This document shows positions 46,425 to 54,932 of a stretch of 64,000 nucleotides of DNA, in pieces; position 1 is the first letter of the stretch; each line of letters starts with the position of its first letter. Source of the DNA: an uncultured Clostridia bacterium. GTDB taxonomy: Bacteria > Bacillota > Clostridia > Peptostreptococcales > Anaerovoracaceae. The notes beneath the pieces are model-generated. The model was not told the DNA's origin and made no database searches. It saw only the letters and a list, made by a program, of their open reading frames with translations. The translations under genes and the position numbers were made by a program. The stretch covers positions 1 to 64,000 of the forward strand of contig CALZYE010000002.1 of the NCBI GenBank assembly GCA_945830395.1, written 5' to 3'.

Positions 46425-48728
46425 TTATCTTTTCACCTTAACGGTTTTCACTGATGAGAAATTACCGTAAACGGTCTTTGATCCGTTTTTACGGGAGGCT
46501 CTGACCTTGTAGATGTAGGTCTTTCCTTTCTTGACTTTCTTATCGATGAAATTGTTTTTGCTGCCTTTGACAGCCTTTATTTTTATAAATTTGTCCGCTT
46601 TGCCCTTGTTCTTCACTGCTCTGTAAATATAGTAGCATTTTGCAGACTTAACCTTGTTCCATTTCAGAGAAACCTTTTTACCGTAAATATTCTTCGCCTT
46701 AAGATTTTTTACGCGGATTTTTTTCGCAAAGGCCTTATCGTCAGAAGCTCCGGAAACTGTCAATTCATTTGATTCAATTTCCATGGCTCTGCTTATAGAG
46801 CCGTTGATAGTCATGTCCAAAACCTTTACTATTTTGTATGTGCCTTTCCCGTGCTTTTTATATACAGCCGACATCTTATCTGCAATATCAGAAGATTTTT
46901 CTTCGGAAATCGTTACAAAGCTGCCGTCAGATTTCTTTTTCTGAAGTCTTGTTGTTATGTTCCAATTCCGTCCGCTTTCCTTAAGAATTTCGATTATACT
47001 CTTCTTATCCAGTTTCTTCAGCTTAAGCATCGCCTTGTATTCTGCAATTGTGACAAGTTCTTTGTCATCCACGCTTGCAGTCTTATCGTACCAGTATCTC
47101 AGATTGAGCAAATCAAACTTCTGAGAAAATTTAAGATTTCCTTTCTTGTCCTCTGCAAGCCTTAGCGCAATAGTAATTTTCTGTGGATACAGTTTATTCC
47201 AGCCTTTCATTTTTTTTGAAAGTGCCGGCTCTATTGCAACGATATTGTTAAGCGTCAGGTCAAACTGGTGCATATAGGCACGCTTAGGCAGTACATCAGC
47301 GGATACGGATTTCAGCAGGTTGTCGTGCAAGTCAACTGAATCAAGTTTATCATTCTTTGCAAACACTTTTGGGGGAAGTTTTACTATACTGTTCTTCATC
47401 AGCTGCAGCCTTTTAAGATCTTTGAGCCTGCTGAAATCCACGCCGGAAATATCTGTTATATGGTTCGCATCCAGTTTTATATTTTTTAGTTTTGTTGCCT
47501 GACCTATAGTCTTTGGAATCTTTGTAAGACTGTTATGACCCAGACTTATAAATGTCAATGTTTTTTCCACCGGCTTCAACAGATTATCGGGGACTTCTTT
47601 CAGATTATTTCCTGAAAGAGATATTTCCCGCAGCCCTGTCATTTCTGTCAAGCAGTCTTCATCAATTTTACTTATCCTGTTTTTTGCCAAATCAAAATTC
47701 CAAACTTTGCTCAAACCTTTGAAATCATCTTTTCCAATCTTCGCAATCTTGTTGGATCTCATCGATATCCAGGTTATTTCCTTATTGTTCTCAAAAAAAC
47801 CCTTCGGTATTTCGCTGAGCAAATTTCCGTCTACAATAAATTTGTCAAGCTTTGTTAAGTTCCTCGTAAGATCTGCGGGAACTTCTTCAATCTTATTATT
47901 TGAAATATCCAGACTCGTAACTTTATCGGACAGCAATCTGAGCCTTGAAATATCCGTCAGATGACAACCATCTAAATCCACTTCTCCTGATATGGCTCTT
48001 ATTTCATCATCACTTATCTTCTTATCCTCATTCGTATCGTAGTTTCTCGCTATAAGCGCCTTGGTAAGTGCTTCTTCCGCTGTCATGGAGCTTTCATAAC
48101 CATTCCAGCCACTCTCTATTGACTTAAAGGTTATGTGAGCCTTTCTGTAAAATTTCCAGTCGTGCTTCTGATCCTCTCTTCCATCCATTGCCTTGATAAG
48201 AACTGCAATAACATGCTTTGCGCCTATGTTCTCAACGGGCATGGTGTATTCATACGCCTCATACTTCCCTGAGGCGCTTGGCTTCTCAAACCCTTTTTTC
48301 TCTGCATGTGGAAATTCTTCATTAAGTCCGACGGACATATCTATCATCTCTGAAGCAAGCTTATTGTTCAGAAGCGTAAGTTTCATCTTGCCGTCATTTA
48401 CAACCAGTTTCGCTCTCTTGTCGAAAGCTCTCTCCACCATGGGAAGCGGCTCCCCTGTATCCATCTTAGTCACCTGAAAAGAAAGAGTGTATTCTCCGTT
48501 TTCCTTAGGATCTTGGATGGAATTTGCAGGCTTGGCGAAATTGCCGGATTTAGGGTCAACGCTCTTTTCATCCTTTGCAGAAGCAAAACTGTACTTTGCT
48601 TCTGCCTTATTGAATTTAACGGCTTCATCAGAGTTTTCCGATGCAGAAACCGCCTCTGCACCCGGAAATATCACTGTCGCTGAAACCAGCGCCGATAAAG
48701 TAACTGCTAAAATTTTCTGTTTCAACAT
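46425..48728 (-). CDS. NEAT/leucine-rich-repeat surface protein
   Basis: A 767-residue secreted protein. Order: signal peptide (1-29), NEAT-like domain (about 78-202; NGEYTLSFQVTKMD, LPMVERAF helix, AKLVVNDGKMKLTL, YEYTMPVENIG), an EF-hand-like loop (231-242, DTNEDKKISDDE), leucine-rich repeats (about 248-515, with units like LTFISLGHNSLTKIPKTIG), an unassigned part, and a basic Fn3-like end (about 685-767). Combined NEAT and LRR regions occur in heme-capturing surface proteins such as Shr and IlsA. No sortase motif is present. AAAGGAGGG precedes the ATG, and it follows its larger paralogue by 16 nt. Confidence 0.87.
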   Translation of the reverse strand: MLKQKILAVTLSALVSATVIFPGAEAVSASENSDEAVKFNKAEAKYSFASAKDEKSVDPKSGNFAKPANSIQDPKENGEYTLSFQVTKMDTGEPLPMVERAFDKRAKLVVNDGKMKLTLLNNKLASEMIDMSVGLNEEFPHAEKKGFEKPSASGKYEAYEYTMPVENIGAKHVIAVLIKAMDGREDQKHDWKFYRKAHITFKSIESGWNGYESSMTAEEALTKALIARNYDTNEDKKISDDEIRAISGEVDLDGCHLTDISRLRLLSDKVTSLDISNNKIEEVPADLTRNLTKLDKFIVDGNLLSEIPKGFFENNKEITWISMRSNKIAKIGKDDFKGLSKVWNFDLAKNRISKIDEDCLTEMTGLREISLSGNNLKEVPDNLLKPVEKTLTFISLGHNSLTKIPKTIGQATKLKNIKLDANHITDISGVDFSRLKDLKRLQLMKNSIVKLPPKVFAKNDKLDSVDLHDNLLKSVSADVLPKRAYMHQFDLTLNNIVAIEPALSKKMKGWNKLYPQKITIALRLAEDKKGNLKFSQKFDLLNLRYWYDKTASVDDKELVTIAEYKAMLKLKKLDKKSIIEILKESGRNWNITTRLQKKKSDGSFVTISEEKSSDIADKMSAVYKKHGKGTYKIVKVLDMTINGSISRAMEIESNELTVSGASDDKAFAKKIRVKNLKAKNIYGKKVSLKWNKVKSAKCYYIYRAVKNKGKADKFIKIKAVKGSKNNFIDKKVKKGKTYIYKVRASRKNGSKTVYGNFSSVKTVKVKR

Positions 48729-48744
48729 CTATTTCCACCCTCCT

Positions 48745-51582
48745 TTATCTTCTTATTTTCAGGCTCTTTGTCTTTGAATATTTTCCGTATATGGTTTTGC
48801 CGCCTGTCTTTTTAATTGCCCTTACTCTAAAGCCGTACTTCTTATAAGCTTTAAGCTTCTTTACGGTATAGTGGGTTTTCTTCACATTTTTTGCGATGAC
48901 CTTGTACTTGCCTGAGCTTCCCTTTCTCATGGAAATCTCATATCCGCCGGCATTCTTTACCTTGGCCCATTTCAGCACTGCACTGCGATGCCCCGGCTTA
49001 ACGCTTAACTTGTTAACCTTAGAAAGCTTAATTTTCTTATTCGTCTTTCCGGACATATCAAGTTCATTTGTCATCACACGGAAACTGTATTGTTTTTTTC
49101 CGCTTACGGCTGTGTACATCTTCTTCACAACTCTGTAAACCCCCTTTGGATCCACATTGAAGCTGCCTTTCATTACATCGTCCTTATCGGAATCAACGAT
49201 TTTCTTAACAGTTACAAATTCTCCCTTGGAATTTTTCTTCTGAAGCTCCGTAACGATATCCCAGTCGAAATTCTTCTTATTTAACATTTTCAAGAAATTG
49301 TCTCCGTCCCAGCCGTTTTCCTTCAAAAATTCCTCATATTCAGATATGGAACTGATTTCAGGAACCATGAAGTCGTTTGTGTGGAACTGCCAGAACATCA
49401 GGTTCAGTATTGTAAAGTTTTCAGTCCATTGAACTTTCTTGTTCCCCGTCTTTTTAAGCTTTAGGTTCATAACCGATTTCTGCGGATAAAACTTATTGTA
49501 TTTCTGATGTCTTTTCAATTCCGGATCCACCACCTTCATATTGTTCATGGTGATGTCAAGCTTCCTGAAAGACACTTCCTGAGGCAGGCATTTTGCGGAA
49601 AAATCCGTAAGCTGATTGTCGAATAGATCCAGGGCTTCCATTTCTTTATTTTTATCAAATGTACCCTTCTTAACATGTGTAATATCGTTTCTGTAAAGAA
49701 TAACTTCTTTCAGATTCTTCATCCTGCTGAAATTCACATCATCAATGCTTCTTATCTTGCAATCGAATGCCATGATTTTTTCCAGTGCGTTCAGGTCTGA
49801 AATGGCCTTAGGCAGTGTGAGAAAATCATTTTCATATAGGAAAAGCATCTTCAAAGATTTTGAAAGCGGCTTAAATACTCCGTCAGGAATATTCTTCATT
49901 TTGTTGCCTACGAAAGAAAGAATCTTAAGCTTGCCGGTATCCTTAAAAGCATCTTTGTCCAGTTTAGATACCATATTTCCTTCAAGATCAAGTTCCTCCA
50001 GACCTGATGCCCCATCGAGATCTCCTTTATCTAAAGAAGAAACATTGTTGTTGCTGAACGCTATCCACTTTAAGTTTTTGTTATCTTGAAAAAGTCCCTT
50101 TGGAATATCTTTAATTTTGTTGTTTTCCATCCAGAAATTCTCAAGACCTGTCATTCCCTTAAGCAGATTCTTTGGAATTTCCTTTATATTGTTATGGCAA
50201 AGGTCTAAAGTTTTCACCGTTGCAGGGAGTCCTTCAAGCATGCTTATATCCGTAAGTCCGCAATTATTGAGAGTTAGCGTGTCGCCTTTATATTCTCCAA
50301 GTTCATCCTTTGTGATTGTCTTATCGCCGTTTTTATCAAGTCCAAGACCTATCAGCTCCTGTTTCAGTCTTTCAATTCCGGTGATATTATTCTGCTCGTC
50401 AATTTCTTTCTGATACCCGTTCCAGCCTTCCTTGATGGAGGTGAATATGAGATCCGCTTTGCGATATTTTGAATAGTTATGCTTATCCTCTATCTGTCCG
50501 CCCATTACGGTAACCAGCACTGCGGCTTTTCTCTTCTCTCCCAGATTTGATATAGGAATAGTGTACTCGTATGCTGAGTAATCTCCTTCTTTATCCTTTT
50601 TCCCAAAACCTTTTTTATCGGCATCAGGAAAATCCTTGCCTGTGGCAACGGAAAAGTCAATCAGACTTTGAGCGTTCTTATCATTTAGAAATTTTACTTC
50701 CATGGTTTTATCCGGCTTAACCACAAGCTTTACTTTTCTGTCAAATACCCTCTGTATCATGGATGAGGTTTCATGTCCTTCCTCGTTGGCAATGAAAGTC
50801 AAAGTGTACTCTCCCTGTTTTGCAGGATCCTTAACTTCCGTAGTTTCGCTTGCAGAGTTGTTGAATGCCGCTACAGCCTTCTGCAAGTCTACAACTTCCC
50901 GGTCATACACTTCCTGATTTTCCACAGGCATCTTCAATGTGTTTTCCGCCTTTGCTATGGCATCTTTCAGAGCCTGCCATGCCTCTGCGGATTTATCTCC
51001 CTTTTCTATTTTGCGGGCTTCGGCTATGGCCTTCTTAAGAGGCTCCGGATTTAACTGCGGATTATCCGGCGCATTGGGATCTTTGTCTTCTTGGCTGAGC
51101 AAAGAGTAGATGTCCTGGGTTTTGGCAAACTTTATAACCTTTGTCATATAGCCTTCCGCCTTTATAGTTATGCTGTTGACTCCTTCCCTGAAAGCTCCTT
51201 TTTTAACCCTGAATCCAAGGGCGCTGAACTCATAAGTAAACTCTTTGTTTTCCGGAGAGCTTGGTATAGTATCTTCATATTTGCGGTTGTTTACCTTTAC
51301 TTCGCTGATTTTCTTGATATACAGTGCTATATCCGGTTTATATTTATCCAGTTCTTCAAATTCAAGGCCATTTGCCCATGTATCGTCATTCCATTTAAGC
51401 TTCGTTATCTCTACCGTTTTTTTAAGTTCTTCCCTCTTAGTATCCTTTTTTTCGGTTGTTCTGCTTATATTATTTTTGTTTGAGGCAGGCTTTTCCGCCG
51501 CCATAACCTGCGCTGACGGCAGCATTAAGCCGGCTGCAAGAACAAGCGCAAGTCCACAGGTTGTAACTTTCTTTAATAACAT
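48745..51582 (-). CDS. Shr-like HID/NEAT/leucine-rich-repeat surface protein
   Basis: A 945-residue secreted protein and larger paralogue of the next gene. Order: signal peptide (1-29), hemoglobin-interacting-like domain (about 57-155, REGVNSITIKAEGYMTKVI), FIVAR-like helices (about 180-242), NEAT-like domain (about 256-382, with SSMIQRVF and YEYTIPISNLG), EF-hand-like loop (416-427, DKNGDKTITKDE), leucine-rich repeats (about 435-690) and a basic Fn3-like C-terminus (about 862-945). The HID-NEAT-LRR set recalls Streptococcus Shr, which takes heme from hemoglobin. The YxxxY ligand motif is not exact. ATG 51582 follows AAGGAG; an upstream GTG overlaps that site. Confidence 0.87.
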   Translation of the reverse strand: MLLKKVTTCGLALVLAAGLMLPSAQVMAAEKPASNKNNISRTTEKKDTKREELKKTVEITKLKWNDDTWANGLEFEELDKYKPDIALYIKKISEVKVNNRKYEDTIPSSPENKEFTYEFSALGFRVKKGAFREGVNSITIKAEGYMTKVIKFAKTQDIYSLLSQEDKDPNAPDNPQLNPEPLKKAIAEARKIEKGDKSAEAWQALKDAIAKAENTLKMPVENQEVYDREVVDLQKAVAAFNNSASETTEVKDPAKQGEYTLTFIANEEGHETSSMIQRVFDRKVKLVVKPDKTMEVKFLNDKNAQSLIDFSVATGKDFPDADKKGFGKKDKEGDYSAYEYTIPISNLGEKRKAAVLVTVMGGQIEDKHNYSKYRKADLIFTSIKEGWNGYQKEIDEQNNITGIERLKQELIGLGLDKNGDKTITKDELGEYKGDTLTLNNCGLTDISMLEGLPATVKTLDLCHNNIKEIPKNLLKGMTGLENFWMENNKIKDIPKGLFQDNKNLKWIAFSNNNVSSLDKGDLDGASGLEELDLEGNMVSKLDKDAFKDTGKLKILSFVGNKMKNIPDGVFKPLSKSLKMLFLYENDFLTLPKAISDLNALEKIMAFDCKIRSIDDVNFSRMKNLKEVILYRNDITHVKKGTFDKNKEMEALDLFDNQLTDFSAKCLPQEVSFRKLDITMNNMKVVDPELKRHQKYNKFYPQKSVMNLKLKKTGNKKVQWTENFTILNLMFWQFHTNDFMVPEISSISEYEEFLKENGWDGDNFLKMLNKKNFDWDIVTELQKKNSKGEFVTVKKIVDSDKDDVMKGSFNVDPKGVYRVVKKMYTAVSGKKQYSFRVMTNELDMSGKTNKKIKLSKVNKLSVKPGHRSAVLKWAKVKNAGGYEISMRKGSSGKYKVIAKNVKKTHYTVKKLKAYKKYGFRVRAIKKTGGKTIYGKYSKTKSLKIRR

Positions 51583-51601
51583 ATCTTCTCCTTTCTCCAC
51601 A

Positions 51602-53797
51602 CTATCTTCTCATCTTCAGTTTCTTGATTTCTGAATATTTTCCGTATATTTTTTCTCCTCTTATTATCTTGTACGCTCTTACTGCGAAGTAATAGTTCTT
51701 TCCTTTCCTCAGCTTCTTGTTTTTTAAAAGAACCACGGTCTTTTTCGTATTTTTGAGAAATACAAAATTACCCTTCTTTGATGAATATGAAATCTCATAA
51801 CCGGAAACTCCTTTAACCTTTTTCCATCTGCTCTGAAGTTTTCCGCCTCTCAGCGCCTTTACCGCAAAGCCCTTTACTTTTTCCGGTTTCTTTTGAGATA
51901 CGACAATTCTTATAGGATTGGAAACGCAGCGGTTATAGTTCTTTGTGCTTCCCGCTATAGCAAAGACATCTGCTGTTCCTGTGCCTTTGATTTTCACCTT
52001 ACCTTTTTCACTGACCTCCAAAACATCGTTTTCGTTTGCAACAAATGTTATCTTTCCGTCTCCTTTAGTCACTTTTGCGCTTAGTGAAAAAGCCTTGTCT
52101 CCCAGCTTCTTCTCAATCTTATTTTTATTGAGTTTTATCTGCTGCGTTCCTTTCTCAACATAAACTTGAATAAAGCGGCGTGTCTTTCTGTATTTATCGG
52201 TCTCTGATGCGGTTGCGATTATTTCACAGCTTCCCGCACCCTTTATAACCATCTTGTTGTCCTTAATCTGAACGCACCCGGAATCTGTTGATTCAAAGCT
52301 CAGCGTTCCGTCACCCTTTGTTATCCTTGTATCGATTTCCACCTGCTTGTTCACATCGTTCATGGTCTTATTGACATTAAGCACTGCAGATATACCTTGA
52401 TAGCGTTTTCCCTGAAATTTTTCGTCGTCTGCATAACTGCTGAAATCCACATATCCATATCCTGTGTCTTCGTCTTTTCCTTCAGGCTTAATATCCTTTG
52501 CATAGTCTTGGAATGTTGCATATACATCCCAGTGACTGTATTCAGGATGTTTCCACTTCACCATTGCCGCTTCTGCAGACATGTACGGCGTTGCCATTGA
52601 GGTTCCCGACATTATACAGGTGTAATTGTAGTCTTTAGGCTTACCCTCCACATTGATGACATGGGCGCTTTCTATATTTCTTCCCGGTGCGACAAAGTCT
52701 AATAACCTGCCGTTGTTGGAAAAATCGGATTTAACATAGTCCTTATCCTCCGGAGTACTGCCCTTTCTCAGTTCCATCGACCCTATTGCCATGGTTATAC
52801 CGTTGCTTGCAGGATAACTGTTCTTGACATTTGTATACTCGTTTCCCGAAGCAACGCAAAGTACCGTGTTTTCTTTAAGAGACTTTTTTATGGATTCGTT
52901 CATGAAATCCTTTTCTTCCTTGGTGGGACTCTCGTGCCCCAGGCTCATATTCACAACAGGAACCTTCTTTTCTCTGGCATAGTCGATACCCATAGTTATT
53001 GTCATCAGCGATGCTGAGCCTGTTATATCAAACACCCTTATTGCCATGATTTTTACCTGTTCCGGAGTTGCCTTGGCTATAATACCCGAAACATGAGTTC
53101 CGTGACCGTCGCTTCTGACATAGGGAGGATCATCGTAAGCTCCCTTATCCTCTGAGTCTATGGCAAAATTTATACTGTTTTCTTTATCTAAGCGATTCTT
53201 AAACAGAGGATGATGTCTGTTGATTCCACTATCGATAACACCTACCGTTATGCCTCCCTGCCAGTTTTTTGATGCTTCCTTCAATTTATCAAGTCCTAAG
53301 GCCTTCCAACCGTCAAAGGCAGTCGGAGGTTCTTCTCCCTCCTTCTTTGGGGCTGCCGAATCCCAGTTGTGCTTCAAAGTCTTGACAGGCTTATCCATGT
53401 TTACAATCCTATCCTGCAGAACCAGCGCCTCGGGATAATCTTTTGCAAGCCTTTCTGCCGCTTTCTTTGCGTCTTTGGAATTATCATACTCTAGGATAAA
53501 GTATTCCCCTGCTTCATAGTAGAAAATATTTCTCCTTCCGTAGCCGTTTTTCGGAGCTTTGTCGTTTTTAAAAATCACCCTCCTCTCTACTTCTTCTCTA
53601 TATTCAGATTTGCTCAAAAGACTGTTTCTTCTGCTCTTCAGCGATCCTTTTCTCTTATGAATAGCTTCGACGGCTTGCCGAGGACTTTTCAAAACTTTAA
53701 CATCCCCTGCTTCATCAGGTGCGCCATCAGCCGCAGCCGGTATTAAAATCGTCATCATAATTACCGACAATAAGAGCGATAATCCTTTTTTTCTCAT
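51602..53797 (-). CDS. Secreted subtilisin-like (S8) serine protease
   Basis: A 731-residue secreted protease. It has a signal peptide (1-25), a propeptide-like part (about 90-140), and an S8 catalytic domain with Asp189 (GVIDSGINRHHP), His232 (DGHGTHVSG), the oxyanion Asn319 (ASGNE) and Ser400 (SGTSMATP). Two Ig-like repeats (each with a TKGDG stretch) and a basic Fn3-like module end it. All catalytic residues are present. ATG 53797 follows GGAGG; the longer in-frame ATG overlaps that site. As first gene of the NEAT operon it may release heme from host hemoproteins, but this is inference. Confidence 0.92.
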   Translation of the reverse strand: MRKKGLSLLLSVIMMTILIPAAADGAPDEAGDVKVLKSPRQAVEAIHKRKGSLKSRRNSLLSKSEYREEVERRVIFKNDKAPKNGYGRRNIFYYEAGEYFILEYDNSKDAKKAAERLAKDYPEALVLQDRIVNMDKPVKTLKHNWDSAAPKKEGEEPPTAFDGWKALGLDKLKEASKNWQGGITVGVIDSGINRHHPLFKNRLDKENSINFAIDSEDKGAYDDPPYVRSDGHGTHVSGIIAKATPEQVKIMAIRVFDITGSASLMTITMGIDYAREKKVPVVNMSLGHESPTKEEKDFMNESIKKSLKENTVLCVASGNEYTNVKNSYPASNGITMAIGSMELRKGSTPEDKDYVKSDFSNNGRLLDFVAPGRNIESAHVINVEGKPKDYNYTCIMSGTSMATPYMSAEAAMVKWKHPEYSHWDVYATFQDYAKDIKPEGKDEDTGYGYVDFSSYADDEKFQGKRYQGISAVLNVNKTMNDVNKQVEIDTRITKGDGTLSFESTDSGCVQIKDNKMVIKGAGSCEIIATASETDKYRKTRRFIQVYVEKGTQQIKLNKNKIEKKLGDKAFSLSAKVTKGDGKITFVANENDVLEVSEKGKVKIKGTGTADVFAIAGSTKNYNRCVSNPIRIVVSQKKPEKVKGFAVKALRGGKLQSRWKKVKGVSGYEISYSSKKGNFVFLKNTKKTVVLLKNKKLRKGKNYYFAVRAYKIIRGEKIYGKYSEIKKLKMRR

Positions 53798-53849
53798 TTT
53801 TACCTCCATACTGAAATATTCCGCTTATCCGGCTCCTCGCCGCTTTAGT

Positions 53850-53865
53850 TAGATACCTCTATCTA
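53850..53865. promoter_or_regulatory. Inverted repeat near the protease-operon start point
   Basis: TAGATA and TATCTA form a 6-bp inverted repeat with a 4-nt spacer. It lies at about +1 to +16 of the predicted transcript. It may be an operator or a small leader hairpin. Confidence 0.4.
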
Positions 53866-53868
53866 TAT

Positions 53869-53880
53869 GATAATATTATC
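53869..53880. promoter_or_regulatory. Candidate operator palindrome GATAATATTATC
   Basis: A perfect 12-bp palindrome that overlaps the -10 box of the protease-NEAT operon. It resembles half-sites of Fur and DtxR-type iron boxes (GATAAT), but lacks the central base of the classic Fur arrangement. Binding by the nearby DtxR-like pair or by Fur is possible. Confidence 0.45.
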
Positions 53881-53901
53881 TTTGCAGCCCGGCTTTGTAA
53901 A
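53873..53901 (-). promoter_or_regulatory. Promoter of the protease-NEAT operon
   Basis: On the minus strand TTTACA (53901-53896) and TAATAT (53878-53873) are 17 nt apart. The leader would be about 70 nt before the protease ATG. Confidence 0.65.
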
Positions 53902-54056
53902 GGCAAAATCTTGCCTTCCGTGCCTTCAATCACATTTGTAAAATTTTTAAACCTGTATTTTTCAACACTTTCACCCTTGTCAGTTAATCTTTTCTAACCA
54001 CTTTTCAATAATAAACAGCTTTTTCTCATAAGCCGTCATTTTTTCAGATTCAATTA

Positions 54057-54905
54057 TTAAAACCAAAAAACAAGAAGCGCCGTACTTTCCGGCATGTGAA
54101 CATTTCCCACACTTACTGAAAAAGTTACAGGAAGAGCCGACCGTATCCCTCCTCCGCTGTAAATTTTGTACATGCAGGCGTCCATGGGGATTCTGACCTT
54201 GCCCTCGCGGACAGGAGCTTTTACGACCCTACCTTCAAATTCGTACTTGAGTCCCGTCATGCGTCCCTTCATGAGAGTCCCCGTTGTCCCTGACTGAGCA
54301 AAAATATCCTTGAGAGTCAATATCAGAAAAATTCCCCTGTTGTTAACCTTTAGTATTCCGGGCTTTTCAAAAGCCCGATCCGACATTGAAATTCCCTGTA
54401 CAACTCTTCTGTTTCTGTCATATTTCAGCAGGCGAAAAGAAACCTCATATCGCCCCTTGTCTATAACATTAACAAGGGGGTTTATTCTTTTGCTTTCTTC
54501 ATAAAAGCTCTTTCTCTTGTTCTTCTTAAAGTGCTGCAGAATCAGTCCTATGGTATAGGGTTCCATATTCTCCTCCATATCAGAGACACTCTCTGCTATG
54601 GAGGCTTTGGGAACGCCTATATCTCTAAAATAATCCTCTAATTCCGCTCTTATTTTACAATAATAGTTAAGCCATTGCCTGCCTTCCTCTGTAATTCTGT
54701 TCTTTTTATCGATATATCCTGCTTCCATGCAGTTTTTAAAGAAACGACTGACTACAGAATGATTGACGCCGCATATCTCGGCTACCGCCGATATTCCTCC
54801 CCGTTTCCTTTGGCTTTCCGATAGTTTTGAAAGCTCCTCAAGATACTTGATCTGCAGCATAGTAGGTCTGTTCAGCCTGCCAAAAAAATCTTTTTTCTCC
54901 GCCAT
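54057..54905 (-). CDS. DtxR-like regulator with NEAT-like C-terminal domain (degenerate metal site)
   Basis: A 282-residue cytoplasmic protein without signal peptide. Residues about 15-80 look like a winged helix (AVAEICGVNHSVVSRFFKNC, EAGYIDKKNRITEEGRQWL), followed by a DtxR-type helical dimerisation part (about 80-128). In that part the usual Cys/Glu/His metal residues are replaced. Residues about 150-282 resemble a NEAT domain: GRYEVSFRLLKYD, the helix GISMSDRAFEKPG, LKVNNRGIFLILTL, VRIPMDACMYKI and a last strand TALLVF. No YxxxY motif is seen. AGGAGAGGAC precedes the ATG. It follows its partner regulator by 27 nt. Regulation of heme uptake is inferred from context. Confidence 0.7.
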   Translation of the reverse strand: MAEKKDFFGRLNRPTMLQIKYLEELSKLSESQRKRGGISAVAEICGVNHSVVSRFFKNCMEAGYIDKKNRITEEGRQWLNYYCKIRAELEDYFRDIGVPKASIAESVSDMEENMEPYTIGLILQHFKKNKRKSFYEESKRINPLVNVIDKGRYEVSFRLLKYDRNRRVVQGISMSDRAFEKPGILKVNNRGIFLILTLKDIFAQSGTTGTLMKGRMTGLKYEFEGRVVKAPVREGKVRIPMDACMYKIYSGGGIRSALPVTFSVSVGNVHMPESTALLVFWF

Positions 54906-54932
54906 TGTCCTCTCCTACAGTGGTATTCACCT

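Noticed and set aside
53869-53880. Calling the palindrome a true Fur box
   Set aside because: It has only 12 bp and lacks the central base of the usual 7-1-7 arrangement, so it is listed only as a candidate operator.
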